Assembly (NCBI GenBank): GCA_028571685.1
Contig: CM053156.1
Location: 83,827,049-83,891,048 of the forward strand
Source of the DNA: Heterohyrax brucei
Lineage: Eukaryota; Chordata; Mammalia; Hyracoidea; Procaviidae
Length of the DNA: 64,000 bases
Direction: 5' to 3'
In this document: positions 1-10,585 of the stretch, in pieces
Layout: each line of letters begins with the position of its first letter
Position numbering within the stretch: position 1 is the stretch's first letter
The notes under the pieces: model-generated
Seen by the model: the letters and a program-made list of their open reading frames with translations, nothing else
Database searches by the model: none
What the model was told of the DNA's origin: nothing
Position numbers and translations under genes: made by a program

Positions 1-454
1 ATCTTGAATTGCAAATTTCCTATAAAGTCATCCGTGAACCAATAGTTTATCCCACATGGAAAAGATCTGCATTAAGCAGTATACTCTTCCAAAGAACTGG
101 CCATATGTGATCAAAGTGTCAACACCAACTCAAAAGGATAGATGAGAAGACTCAAATGCAGTGAGTTTGCCTTATTGACTGTGAAAGAGTTTGGAAAATG
201 TTGTTGGAGTGGCACAACTTGAAGAGTGGAACCAACGTCACTGAATTGCACATGCAGAAGTTGTTGAAGTGGTGTAGAGTTTGTTATGTGTATTTTCAAC
301 AAAACCAAAAATAATAAATGCTAAAAAAGGAGGGGGCAGATTCATTAACTTGATGTGGAAAGCACAGTACATCTATTTTAAAGAACATTTATATTACAAG
401 TTTTGGTGCACTGGTTGTATTTCTCTCCTTGATATATTGCTAAAACAAACTGCT
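1..454. other. Unassigned sequence
   Basis: No repeat family, exon or RNA recognised. The short open frames here have no recognisable protein content. Confidence 0.5.
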
Positions 455-570
455 GTGGTTGTTAGGCGTTGTCCAGTCGGTTCTGACTCATAGCAACCCT
501 ATGAACAACAGAATGAAACTCTGCCTAGTCCTGTGCCATGTCCACAATCATTTTTATGCTTAAGCTCATT
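455..570 (-). mobile_element. RTE LINE, 3' end
   Basis: Reading the minus strand, this matches the last ~115 bases of the other RTE copies in the window (for example 6770-6885), ending in the shared 'gactcatag' block and 'gttgttagg' tail. Heavily 5'-truncated. No coding remains. Confidence 0.85.
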
Positions 571-745
571 GTTTTAGTCATCTGGTACTGCTCTAACAGA
601 AGTACCATGCATGGATGGCTTTAACAAGAAAAGTTTATTCTTACATAGTCCAGTAGGCTACAAGTCCAAATTCAGGGTGTCCACTTGACCAGAAGGCTGT
701 CCCCATTGTTGGCTCTGGAGGGAGTCCTTATGTTGCATCAGTCTT
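571..745 (-). mobile_element. MaLR-like LTR, 3' part
   Basis: Plus strand opens with 'ttttagtcatctggtactgc', the reverse complement of the 3' terminus shared by the LTRs at 15025, 24832, 56629 and 60685. Only about 175 bp is recognisable. It directly abuts the RTE end on its left. Confidence 0.7.
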
Positions 746-1149
746 TGTATATGGAGCATCTTGACTTGGTATTTGACACTGACGCACAGAGAAACTTAAT
801 TTCCCAGTCTCCCATACAGTTAGATTGGGTTCACGTGACTGGATTCCAGCCAATGAGATGTCAGAGGAAGCAATGTCTGCTGTTATGGGCCTACCCTTAA
901 ATCTTCTCACACGACTAGGCTCACCCTTGTTCATTCTTCTTTGCAGCCACTAGGGATTCTGAGAACTGGAAATGATAGCTCACCATTGGGATTCACCCCC
1001 TGAGGGAAGCCATCCAGGAACATCTGCTGACCTGCTCTTGGTTGAGACGTGAATAGGAATTAAATGGATTGATTCAGGGGTGTCTACTGTAGCTGTCATT
1101 TGCGTTAAAAGGTGTTTGATGTTCAAAGTCTTAAGATATCAGTTTCAGC
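746..1149. other. Unassigned, probably old repeat
   Basis: The stretch 'ccagccaatgagatgtcaga' is reminiscent of old LTR or DNA-transposon debris, but I cannot assign a family. No exon seen. Confidence 0.35.
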
Positions 1150-1960
1150 TGAGAGTGTATTTATTCTCTATGGCTGCCCTAATAAATTACTACAACATTG
1201 TGACTTAAAATCACATCTGTTTATCATCTCACAGTTTCATGGGTCAGAAGTTTGGACGCAGGCAGCATCCTTCCACTGGAGCCAGAGCTGGATTACCCAG
1301 TAAGCAAGGTACACGTGGGCTTCACTGGGGTTACTTACTATCTCTAGTGCCTAAGTTCATCAAAGGGGTGGTGACACCCAGGTGAGTGAGTAATTGAGTC
1401 TGTGTGCACTGTGCTTGCTGGGAGCATTGTCTGTTCTGCTTGGTGGCTTATCTTCCCCTCTTGGAGTCTAGCATACCTAGGGCCTCACAGGCCGAGATCA
1501 AGGAGTCGGCCAGCCTGGGCTCTTACCTAGAGGCTCTGGGAGGAAGATTCAGCTTTCTCATTCAGACTGGTGGTCAAATTCAATTCCTTGTGGTTGTAGG
1601 ACTGAGATCCCCATTCTCTTTGCTGGCTGTCAGTCAGGGGCCTGTCTGTCCCTAAAGATGCTCCTTCTCATCCTTCACCACGTGGCCCCTCCAGTACCAT
1701 GCAGTGAGTCCCTCTCTTACTTCCAGTCTCTTTGGGTTTTCTTGTGTTGCTTCTCTGTCTCCAGAGAAAGTTTTCTGCTTTGGGGCTCATATGATTGCAC
1801 TGGTCCAATTTAGATGCTCCAGCATTATGTTTCTATCTTAAAGCCCATAACCTCAGCTACCTGTAAACTCTCTTGTACCGTGAAACAGAACATATTCACA
1901 GTTTAATAGAGAATACAGTATGGCTATCTTTGGAGGATCATTATGTCCACTACAGAGAAT
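1150..1960 (-). mobile_element. MLT1-type MaLR LTR
   Basis: Reverse-oriented ancient ERVL-MaLR LTR. Landmarks on the plus strand are 'ctatggctgccctaataaat', 'ttatcatctcacagtttc', 'gatcaaggagtcggcc', 'ggttgtaggactgagatcc' and 'catattcacag' in MLT1 order. About 100 bp near 1290-1400 is foreign and shares a 20-mer with 35.7 kb. Confidence 0.8.
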
Positions 1961-1987
1961 GACAGTCACGTTCGCTAGTTTGTAGCA

Positions 1988-2150
1988 GCCAAGCCAGCCA
2001 AGTGCTGTCAAGTGGGATCCAACTCATGGCGATTCTAGAGGCCTGAGTACAACTGACCCCCAGAGTATTCAAGGAGCGCCTGGTGGATTTGAACTGCCGA
2101 CCTTGTGGTTAGCAGTGGTAGCACTTAACCCACTACACCACCACAGTTTC
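1988..2150 (-). mobile_element. AfroSINE with 'cacttggct' tail, complete with TSD
   Basis: Reverse-oriented short-type AfroSINE. Its 3' tail reads 'cacttggctggcttggc' on the minus strand. It is flanked by a perfect 13-bp target-site duplication 'ctagtttgtagca' at 1975-1987 and 2151-2163, so the tail is a genuine 3' end of a mobile subfamily. Confidence 0.92.
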
Positions 2151-2163
2151 CTAGTTTGTAGCA

Positions 2164-2570
2164 AGGTGTGATTTTTCAGAACCACAAATCTGCATCCTAA
2201 TTATTGAGGTGCAGGAAAAAGGCCTTTGGCTAGGCAAAGGGTCCCAGTCAAAACTCGGAGTCTCCCACCAATGTCACCCAGCATTGTCTTACTGCCTTTG
2301 TTCCTGTAGCACCTCAGTGAACTGCTCCATTGGGATTTTTTCCATTAAAGTACTCACCAAGGTCTGAGGTTTACCCATTACTATTGGCCAGAATCAGTTT
2401 TTGTAACTTTCTATTTGTCTGTATGTATCATATCAATATTCATTTATTTAGGAAATTACATTTGACTCTCCTTCAATAGAGTGTATTCAGTTTCAATTAA
2501 CCCTAGTAATATTCCTCATGAAGTTCCACATAAAAAGAATCCCTTTAAGTACAGATACAAAGTGGTGTTG
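2164..2570. other. Unassigned sequence
   Basis: AT-rich with no recognised element. Confidence 0.4.
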
Positions 2571-2770
2571 CTGGATGCCATCAAGTTGATTTCCGCTTAC
2601 AGTGACACCATGTGGCAGAGTAGAATTAAAATCTTTACAAAGGAGTTCTTGGCTATAATTTTTAAGAAAGCAGATCACCAGGTCTTTCTCCCAGGGAGTG
2701 ACTAGGTGGATTCATATCATCAACCTCTTAGTAGCTGAGCACTTAAACACTGCACCACCAAGTCTCCTCA
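2571..2770 (-). mobile_element. AfroSINE (long type)
   Basis: Plus strand shows the shared 3' block 'gccatcaagttgatttccgc', the middle module 'aagcagatcaccaggtcttt' and the head complement 'aacactgcaccaccaagtct'. Confidence 0.85.
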
Positions 2771-3134
2771 CCGATGCAGAGCACCGTGGCAAGTACATGG
2801 TACTCATGTTACCTATATCCCCTTACCTTGTCCAAAGCAGACTTTGCCGATCAATCATGGCACTGTTTCCCACTGAAGCCACAATCATTCTCAGAATCCC
2901 TCTTCGGGCAGAGTTCCAGGAAAGCCACTACCAGTCAAATGGAGTTAGCAGGCCATTCACGTTAGCAACTCCAGGTAAGCTGCTAGGTCAGCAGGACTGT
3001 GCACATTGGCCTGCCTTTCCTACTTGAATGTTTTTTTACATTTAACTTTACAGATTGCACACTGAGTTTGCTGATTTGATTTTTTACCTCCTACTTAAAA
3101 AAAATGAAACAAAATGCTTGAAAAGGAACAACTC
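2771..3134. other. Unassigned sequence
   Basis: Holds a 109-codon open frame (2698-3027) that starts inside the preceding SINE, so it is not credible as a gene. Confidence 0.4.
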
Positions 3135-3287
3135 AAATAGTTGCATTAAGTCAATTCTGATTCTTAGCAACCCTGGAGAACAGAGTAGAACTGTCCCAGA
3201 GCGTTTCCAAGGAGCACCCAGTGGACTTGAACTACCAACCTTTTGGTTCGCAGACTGGGTTCTTAGCTACTGAGCCATCAGAACTGA
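3135..3287 (-). mobile_element. AfroSINE (short type)
   Basis: Landmarks 'attctgattcttagcaaccc', 'cagagtagaactgtccca', 'accaaccttttggttcgcag' in the order expected for a reversed copy. Confidence 0.88.
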
Positions 3288-3370
3288 AATTTGAAGAGAG
3301 AATTAAAAAAATCCTTTTATCTATACTAACCTGTCTTTCTAATGTATTTATAAAGTGCACAGCCACAACC

Positions 3371-3572
3371 ACTAGCTACTGTCAAGTTAACTTCAACTCA
3401 TGGATGTTCCATGTGGGTCAGGGTAGAACTGTGCCCCATAAGGTTTCCAAATGGATGACTGGTTTTCAGAAGTAGAGCACCAGGCTTTTCTTCCAAGGTA
3501 CCTCTTGGTGGACTTGAATAACCAACCTTTTGGTTAGCAGCCAAGCAAGTTAACTGCACCACCCAGGGATGC
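3371..3572 (-). mobile_element. AfroSINE (long type)
   Basis: Reverse copy with 'ggtagaactgtgccccata', the central 'cagaagtagagcaccaggct' and the head 'ctgcaccacccaggga'. Its long-type middle differs from the short copies by about 45 bp. Confidence 0.85.
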
Positions 3573-3664
3573 CAGTGTTCATAAATGCCTGGACTAAACC
3601 AAAGATCATTAAGCTGTGTTACCATCAATCTCACTGGACAACAACGGCTCACTTTGCAATGACA

Positions 3665-3862
3665 TTGTTATTGTGTGCCATGGAGTCAATTGTGACTCAC
3701 AGTGGCCCTATAGGACAGAGTAGAACTGTCATAGGGTTTCCTGGGCAGTGATCTTCAAGAGAGCAGACCACCAGATCTGTTCTCCTATGGAGTTGCTGGT
3801 GGATTTGAACTGTCAACCTTTCAGTTAGCAGCCAGGCTCTTAACTCTTGTGCTACTAGGCCT
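3665..3862 (-). mobile_element. AfroSINE (long type)
   Basis: Reverse copy: 'tgccatggagtcaattgtga' at its 3' side, 'gaactgtcaacctttcagtt' toward the head. Confidence 0.87.
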
Positions 3863-4305
3863 CTATCACTTAGCTGTCAGTGCTATGATTTTGCACATTT
3901 TTGTCAGGAATATTTTGAATAGGCATTAGCTTTGTATAATAATGCCTTATTAGTAAGTACTTGCCTGTATTATGGTGCTGGATCTTCCGTCAGTTAAATC
4001 ATATTCACCTCACTCCATTACAGTAAAATACTACTGTGTGCCTCTCTGATATCAGTGTGGAGAGCTATGCTTTCGGTAATGGTTTATTACACATCCCCTG
4101 GGATATCACATTTGCATCAATGCTTGTACAAATTTTTAAGATGGTAAGGTCAAGCTCACCTCTGCGAAGAGACAGCAGTGTTCTTTCTGGGATGCCCAAG
4201 CCTTAGCCATTTTGCCTAGTATTTTTCAGAAGATTCCACACTGATCAATCCATCAATAAAATTCACCCATTCGATTGTTGGACTAGACAGTGGCCTTTCT
4301 TCTGC
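3863..4305. other. Unassigned sequence
   Basis: Nothing recognised. Confidence 0.4.
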
Positions 4306-4309
4306 TCCA

Positions 4310-4390
4310 TCTAATTGCTTCTAATAGACTGTGAGCAACTTGAAGGCAGGGACTATTCCTTGTGTGTTTTTGTATTTCCAGAGATCTCAT
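4310..4390 (+). mobile_element. L2 LINE, 3' end
   Basis: The run 'agactgtgagcaacttgaag' followed by 'gcagggactattcc' and 'ttttgtatttccagag' matches the familiar L2 3' UTR as I remember it. Short and old. Confidence 0.65.
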
Positions 4391-4582
4391 CATGCCTTCA
4401 AAAAGCCACAGACAATGAAGTCCAACAGACAAAGCTTTTGATTCTGGAAAATTTAGTCTACATGAGAAAATGTGAAATCCTTCTAAAGGAACATGTAGAA
4501 ATTTGTAATTGCAAGCTAATTTGAAGGCTGTTTTATGCTGTCATGTGCTTTAAGGAAATATAGTTTTCTCATTTAAAAACTA

Positions 4583-4750
4583 ATGCATCACCACTTCATT
4601 CCTATTAGGATGGCAAAACATGTAGGCAAATACACAAAAAAACACAACAGTGTGACAGTACGGAATAATAGTAAGAATGGAAGCCAAATGGAACTCTCAA
4701 ATATTTCTGGTGGGAATGCAAAACAGTACAACTACTTTGGGAGAAAAAAA
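4583..4750 (+). mobile_element. L1, end of ORF2
   Basis: The stretch 'catcaccacttcattcctat', then 'taggatggcaaaacatgtag' and 'ttctggtgggaatgcaaaac', matches the end of L1 ORF2. The frame is broken and the fragment ends in an A-rich run. Confidence 0.8.
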
Positions 4751-4789
4751 AAAAAGATAGAAGAAGATTCCACAGAGCAGAATGTATGA

Positions 4790-5470
4790 ACCTAAACTCA
4801 TTCTAAGCTTGTAGACGATTATGACATAAGAGAAAGGAATGGCTGTTAACTACCGTAACCAGCTTTGTCTTCATAAAGCCGATAAGACCATAGTGGCTCC
4901 AAGTTCTACCAACAAAAAAATGTTTTGGGTGCATAATGTATTAGAGTCAACCACCTCAGACCACTGTTGCCCCCATGACCATTTGTTTTATAAGGTAACA
5001 CCATAGTATAGTGTCAATGTGTCATTAAGCGACGCTCATGTAAGCTGCTGTGAGGTTGAGGGCCATCGAGCATGGTAAATTTGCCCTTCTACTCCAGAAT
5101 TAAATAAGCGCTGACACTAAATAACTCTGCTGTGCTCTTCCAAGATCTCTGGGGAGTAGTTAATAGCCCTTGGGATATCTCATTTCTTTCTTGACATGGT
5201 GTGTTATGAGCAGCGACCAACACCAAGTGCAGCATAAAACAGGAGACAAGCTAGTTAAGAATTAAAATCACACTGTTGGTCTTCTTTCTTCCTTCAGATG
5301 ATCACTGTCAGTGTTGCCTGTCACTGTCACTGTGTTACATTTAATTAGAGTGAGCCACAGATCTGCTGAATTTACAAATGGGTCAGGAATCACGCACCCT
5401 TCAAAAGCTACACAATGGCCACCATTTTGCACATGTGTGACTCATTTGGCCTGTTGTTGGCCTGTTGTTC
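4790..5470. other. Unassigned sequence
   Basis: No recognised element or exon. Confidence 0.4.
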
Positions 5471-5472
5471 TT

Positions 5473-5690
5473 AACTGCCAAGAAGCCATCATCCAATTCA
5501 TGGCAACCCCGTGACTGGTTGAGAATAAGACAGTGTTCTGTTGTAGTCCACGGAGTTTTCACTGACTAATTTTCAGAAGTCGATAGCCAAGGCTTTCTTC
5601 CTAGTCCATCTCAGTCTGGAGGTTCCACTGTAGCCTATTCAGCATTGTAGCAGCACACACGCCTCCACAGATGAATGAGTGGTGGTTGTG
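5473..5690 (-). mobile_element. Non-autonomous RTE-type element
   Basis: Reversed copy of the RTE 5' region ('ttttcagaagtcgatagcca', 'ctagtccatctcagtctgga') joined to a shared 3' tail at its left side. The same module recurs at 12736 (+) and 26819 (-). Confidence 0.65.
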
Positions 5691-5742
5691 CATGAGTTGC
5701 ATTTGCTAGACTAGAACCTGGCTATCCCATATAGACTCCCAC

Positions 5743-6885
5743 TTGTCTGTCAGTCTGTCCTTCTGTGGGGGCTTGCATGTTGCTGTGATGCTGGAAGCTA
5801 TGCCACTGGTATTTAGATACCAGCAGGATTGCATCGCTAACAATGGGAATTCCAGAACACTTAATTATGATTTTAAGGAACCTGTACACAGATCGATCAA
5901 GAGGTAGTCGTGCAGACTGAACAAGGGGATGCTGCATGGCTTAAAATCAGGAAGGGTGTGCATCAGGCTTGTACCCTTTCACTGTGTCTTTTCAATCTGT
6001 ATGCTGAGCAAATAATACGAGAAACTGGACTATATGAAGAACAAGGCATCAGGATTGGAGGAAGACTCATTTACAGCCCCTGTTATGCAGATGACACAAC
6101 CTTGCTTGCTGAAAGTGAAGAGGAATTGAAACACTTGCTGATGAAGATTGAGGACCACAGCCTTCAGTATGGATTGCAGCTCAACATCAAGAAGACAAAA
6201 ATCCTCACAAGTGGACCAGTAAGCTACATTGTGACAAATGGAGGAAGGATTGAGGTTGTCAAGGATTTCATTTTACTTGGTTCACAATCAACACCCATAG
6301 AAGCAGGAAATGGCAGTCATGAAATCAAAAGACGCACTGCATGGTGAAAAATCTGCTGCAAAAGACCTCTTTGATTTATTGAGAAGTAAACATGTCACTT
6401 TGAAGACTAAGTGTGCATGATCCAAACCATGGTGTTTTCAACCGCATCATATGCATGTGAAATTTGGAAGATGAATAAGGAAGACAGAAGAATAACTGAT
6501 GCCTTTGAATAGTAGTGTTGGAGAATAATGTTGAATGTCCCATGGACTGCCAAGAGAGCAAACAGATCTGTTCTGGAAGAAGTGAGACCAGAGTGCTGCT
6601 TGGAAGCAAAGATACCAAGACTACTTCTTACATGCTTTGGACATGTTATCAGGAGGGATCTGGGGATCTGTCCCTGGAGAAGGACATCACACTTGGGAGA
6701 GTGGAAGATCAGAGAATAAGAAGATGCTCAACAAGATGGACTGACACAGTGGCTGCAATAATTGCCTTATGTGTAGAAACAATTGTGGACATAGCACAAG
6801 ACTGAGTAGTGTTTCGTTCTGTTGTACATAGGGTCGCTATGAGTCAGAACTGACTCAACAGCACCTAATGACAACAACATCTGGA
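5743..6885 (+). mobile_element. RTE LINE, internally deleted
   Basis: About 85 bp of RTE 5' region ('gttgctgtgatgctggaagc') is followed near 5826 by the middle of the reverse-transcriptase gene, so the endonuclease part is missing. The 3' part is continuous to 'ggtcgctatgagtcagaac' and the 'gacaacaacat' tail. Coding sequence continues, broken, through the frames at 6376-6805. Confidence 0.85.
5910..6347 (+). pseudogene. RTE reverse transcriptase fragment
   Basis: A 145-codon open piece of a LINE reverse transcriptase. The catalytic YADD box is at residues 59-62, followed by 'TTLLAESEEELKHLLMKI', typical of RTE-clade (BovB-like) enzymes. An upstream conserved 'LFNLYAE' motif is at residues 27-33. 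An autonomous RTE protein also needs an apurinic endonuclease domain and the N-terminal palm and fingers, both absent here. After residue 145 the homology continues with stops and frameshifts through a 96-codon frame at 6515-6805, so no functional enzyme is encoded. This is element debris, not a host gene. Confidence 0.88.
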
Positions 6886-7399
6886 GGTGTGCAAAATTGT
6901 TACTGGGAGCTTCAATAGAAGAAAATTTTACCTAGAACTCAAAACAACAGCCTATTAAAATTAAATTGGCAGAGTGGAGACTCATGCAAAGTGATGGATC
7001 AAAGGAAGTCCAGAGACAGTGTGGGAAATGGTGAGGAAATAATGAACACATCTGCTGGTCCTAGATTCAGAAACGACAATCCTACAAAGCAATGTCTGTG
7101 GTAAAAGGCGTTATTGTTCCCAGCTATTCACCAAGCTGTCAGTGGCCAGTTTCTGTGGGTAACAGCGCATTTGTTGTAAGGGGAAGTGGGGGATAGTCAG
7201 ACCATCTGCAGATCACCATGCAGTGCAGGAAAGACAGAACAATAGGTGGGTTAGGGAAATTTGAAGTGCCCTCATCCAAGGGAACTTTTTTGGACATTTT
7301 AAAATCTAAACGTTCATATATAAGGTGTATGGCTTCAGAGTTTACTGTACTGGAATCAACTCAACAGCAACTAACAAGATAGACACAGAAAAGTCAAAA
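6886..7399. other. Unassigned sequence
   Basis: Mostly unrecognised. Around 7340-7375 a degenerate 'ggaatcaactcaacagcaac' resembles the SINE/RTE 3' block. Confidence 0.4.
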
Positions 7400-8215
7400 T
7401 CAGCAAGTCCTACCTCATAGGATTGATCTACTGAATTTAAAGGCTTGGGACCATACTCGTATGGGGCAGCTGAGTCAAGGGACATAGTACAGTCCACAAA
7501 GACTGTGGTCTACTTCTTAGTTTGGTAAGTAACAGTTTGAGGTCCTCGAAGCTTGTGCATAGCCATCTAACATACAACTGTTAGTCTCTACTTGTCCAGA
7601 GCCTAAAGAGGAAGAAGGAAACCAAAGACTCAGACAAGAAACAAGTCTACAGAACCAATAGTCTACAAGAACAACACTTCATCTACCTTGACACCAAGAT
7701 CAGATAGTGCATGGCTACCAGTACCGACTGTTCCAACTACAGACTCACTAGATTGTCCCAGATAGAAGGGGAGAAAAATGTAGAATGAAACTTAGTGTCC
7801 TAAAAAAAGGGCAGACTTACTAAGTCAGTAGAGACTAGACAAACTTCTGAGACTATCACCCTGATATATTCTTTAGACTTTGAACTCAAACTGCTCTAAG
7901 AGGCCACCTTTCAGCCAAATGACAGATGGACCCACAAAATAAATCATATCACCCATGAGTACTTTGCTCCTCTAAAGAGTCATCTCAATGAAACAAAATG
8001 GTCAACACTTACCCTAGACCAAAACTGAGAGAGCAAAGGCGGCTGGGGAAACTAGACTAATGGGAGCAAAATAACCACAACGGAAATACCCAGAATGCTG
8101 ACACATTATGAGGAATATAGTCAATGCCACTGAATGATATGTGTAAAAATTGTCAAATGAAAACCTAAAGTCCTGTGTAAACTTCCATCAAGAAAATGAA
8201 AAAAAAATTATATAT
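7400..8215 (+). mobile_element. Elephant-type L1 3' UTR
   Basis: Recognised from remembered consensus blocks: 'ttcttagtttggtaagtaac', 'gaaggaaaccaaagactcag', 'gtgcatggctaccagtaccg', then 'cctgtgtaaacttccatcaa' and an A-rich end. No ORF2 upstream, so 5'-truncated. Confidence 0.75.
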
Positions 8216-8340
8216 ATTTTTAAATCTGAGCAAATAATAGAAGAATAAATATTGGGCTGCAAGTTAGACTAGTAATTTAAAAGGAGGCTCAACCCAGGTA
8301 CGGCACTTGGCTTGACGGGCAACCCAGGTAGGTTATCTAC
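8216..8340 (+). repeat. Segment duplicated at 10191-10285
   Basis: About 80 bp ('agcaaataatagaagaataa' to 'caacccaggta') is near-identical, with roughly five mismatches by eye, to 10191-10274. In this copy 30 bp, namely a 19-nt insert plus a repeat of 'caacccaggta', interrupts the shared sequence. Confidence 0.85.
8301..8319 (+). mobile_element. 19-nt insertion with 11-nt TSD
   Basis: The insert 'cggcacttggcttgacggg' lies between two perfect copies of 'caacccaggta' (8290-8300 and 8320-8330). The paralogous sequence at 10264-10274 has one copy and no insert. The insert resembles the AfroSINE 'cacttggct' 3' tail. Confidence 0.6.
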
Positions 8341-8419
8341 AGTATGATAAGCATGTGGTGGGCTTTTAAAAAAAAAAAGGTGGAAATGAAAAAAAAAAAA
8401 TTAAATTAAAAAAACCAAC

Positions 8420-8572
8420 ACGTTTGCTATTGAATCAATTCCAGCTCAGAGACCCTATAAGACAGAGTAGAACTGCCCATAAGGTTTCCATAGAGTGACT
8501 GATAGAACCAAACTGCTACTTTTTAGTTAGCAGCCAAACACTTAAGTTTGCATCACCAGGGATCCACAAAAA
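8420..8572 (-). mobile_element. AfroSINE (short type)
   Basis: Reversed copy: 'gacagagtagaactgcccat', 'ttttagttagcagccaaaca', 'gcatcaccagggatcc'. Confidence 0.85.
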
Positions 8573-8617
8573 TAATAGAAGAGATTTAATATTTTTGTAC
8601 CTACTGTATATTGCTTA

Positions 8618-8830
8618 AAAGGTTGCTGAGTGGCACAAATGGATAAGTGCTTGACTACTAACCTAAAGGTTGGTGGTTCGAACTTGCCCAGAGGCACCAG
8701 GGGAGGAACACCTGGCTATCTACTTTCATAAAGATTACAGCCAATAGCATCCTACGGAGTGGTTCTGCTCTGTAATGCATGAATGGGATCACCATGCGTT
8801 GGAATCAACTCAGTGGCAATGGGAAAAGCA
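8618..8830 (+). mobile_element. AfroSINE (long type)
   Basis: Forward copy with tRNA-like head: A-box-like 'gagtggcacaaatgg' and B-box-like 'ggtggttcgaac', then 'ttacagccaatagcatccta' and the shared 3' block near 8790. Confidence 0.87.
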
Positions 8831-8849
8831 TTGGGTATCCTCCTAGGAA

Positions 8850-8985
8850 CTTCTATGTGTTATCTTGTTAATCCTTACAAAGCCCTCCAAGATGGATAAA
8901 CATAATTATCTGCTTTAGATATGAGGAAATGAAAGCTCAGAGAGGTCTTGGCCAGATCATACATGGAACAGCTGATGGAGGAGAA
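8850..8985 (-). mobile_element. MIR
   Basis: 'gatatgaggaaatgaaagct' then 'cagagaggtcttggccagat' is the reversed MIR core as I remember it. Confidence 0.7.
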
Positions 8986-9834
8986 TGTAAATGAATAATT
9001 CATGTTTCAAGAGTAGACAGGATGAAGCACTGTGGATCTGTCATTGCTAGTTTATCACTGAGGTAGTCAAAAAATGACAATAGCAAAATTCAAATGTGTT
9101 TGAAATGTTATTCAAATCATTCATAACAGCCTAGATATGTTATATAATAAACATTGATTTAAATGAATGACAGAATTACTGAATATAAATATATATGTAT
9201 CAAGTCCAAAGGTTTTAATTGTTAAGGAGCTTAGGAATTAGCCTGATTATAGAAACAAGTTCCTCCAAGATTGTGTAACAAAGACAGCTACTAAAATTGG
9301 CAGAAGAAACTGATCTGTTCCATGTAACTGAACTCATTCATTTATTCAACCACTTGTATCAAATTACTATTTCTGGTTGGCACATTTAGGCAGTGGGAAC
9401 ACAAACATATGTGAGACAAGCTCTTCATTCTCCAACGATCCACTCTAGTTGGAAGGCAGAAGTGTCTTGAGCATTATCATTAATGAGAAAAGTGCTATAA
9501 TAAAGGTCAGAGACACAATGGATGGAGGCATGAAGAACAGAACACATCAATCACAGCATCACATTAGAATGCTTTGGGGATTCAGACACCCAAAACAATA
9601 GCTATTTATCTCATCTGCTGATAAGGCCAAACATCAAAGTCTGTAAATGAATGAACAAGCTGGAGAAAAGAACCAGGATTCCATGTGGAAGTAATAGCAG
9701 CTATACTCCTCTGCTTCCCATGTGATTGTCTCGGGTCTGTATTATTATTTGGTTAGGGGATTCCTTTGGACATGTAGTAATTTTGGCTGTTATCTATCAA
9801 CAGCTTCCCAATGTGTCTTCCCACATCCATTCTG
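8986..9834. other. Mostly unassigned
   Basis: 9380-9540 ('ggcagtgggaacacaaacat', 'gtgctataataaaggtcaga') resembles an old mammal-wide repeat also seen near 31735, 33920 and 49720. I cannot name it. The rest is unrecognised. Confidence 0.4.
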
Positions 9835-10060
9835 GTCCAACTCCAACTCATTCTTCACACTGCAGCCAATAGTGCAAAGCAGATCAAATCATCCTCTCTC
9901 TCACTGTCTTTAAAATTTCCATGTCTTCTTCTTGTTCTTAGAATAATGTGAAATTCAGCCCAGACTGGAAAACTTTATGTGGTCCGGTCTGAAGTCCTGG
10001 CTCCTACTGCCCCATACCCCTGCATTCTCTAGCAGAAGCTGTGCTCTTTTATTTCTTGGA
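9835..10060 (-). mobile_element. Possible L2 fragment
   Basis: 'tgcagccaatagtgcaaagc' to 'taatgtgaaattcagcccag' resembles reversed L2 3' sequence ('...aataaaatccaaactc...'), but divergence is high. Confidence 0.4.
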
Positions 10061-10062
10061 AG

Positions 10063-10585
10063 TGAGGATCTGTCTCGGAAGAAGTACAACCAGAGTGCTC
10101 CTTAGAAGCAAGGATGACAAGACTATGTCTTACATACTTTGGACTTGTTGTCAGGAGAGATCAATCTCTGAAGAAAGAAATCATGTTTGAATTTTAAATC
10201 TGAGCAAATAATAGAAGAATAAATATTGGACTGCAAGTTAGAGTAATAATTTAAAAGGAGGGTCAACCCAGGTAAGTTATCTACCGGGGGTTGTCACCAG
10301 GATAATATGAAAAAAGACAAAGGCCTTCTTCCAAACAGCATGAGTACCTCCTCTTGCTTGGTGGCTGGTGGAAAGGTGCCTGCTCAGATTTACATCACGG
10401 AGGTCAGTGAAAAAGAGGAAGACCCTCAACAGAATTGATTGACACAATGACTACAATGATGGGCATAAGCATAAAAACCCTTGTGGGCATGGCACAGGAC
10501 CGGGCAGCGTTTCGTTCTGCTGTACCCAGTGTCGCTGTGAGTCAGAACCGACCTCATGGCACTTAACAACAGCAACAACTTTTCA
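10063..10585 (+). mobile_element. RTE LINE 3' part, interrupted
   Basis: RTE sequence 10063-10190 ('ggaagaagtacaaccagagt') stops within 'atcatg', resumes at 10403 with 'ggtcagtgaaaaagaggaag' and runs to the 3' end 'gcacttaacaacagcaacaa'. About 11 bp of RTE is missing at the break, replaced by 10191-10402. Confidence 0.85.
10191..10402. other. Chimeric insertion in RTE
   Basis: Left ~80 bp copies 8216-8300 in the same orientation. About 60 bp near 10311-10370 matches the reverse complement of 11338-11390 almost exactly ('ttccaaacagcatgagtacc', 'tcctcttgcttggtggct'). The remaining bases are unassigned. Confidence 0.75.

Noticed and set aside
5473..6885. Single twin-primed RTE insertion spanning both orientations
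   Set aside because: The reversed part at 5473-5690 has its own SINE/RTE-type tail at its left edge, so it is better read as a separate element.
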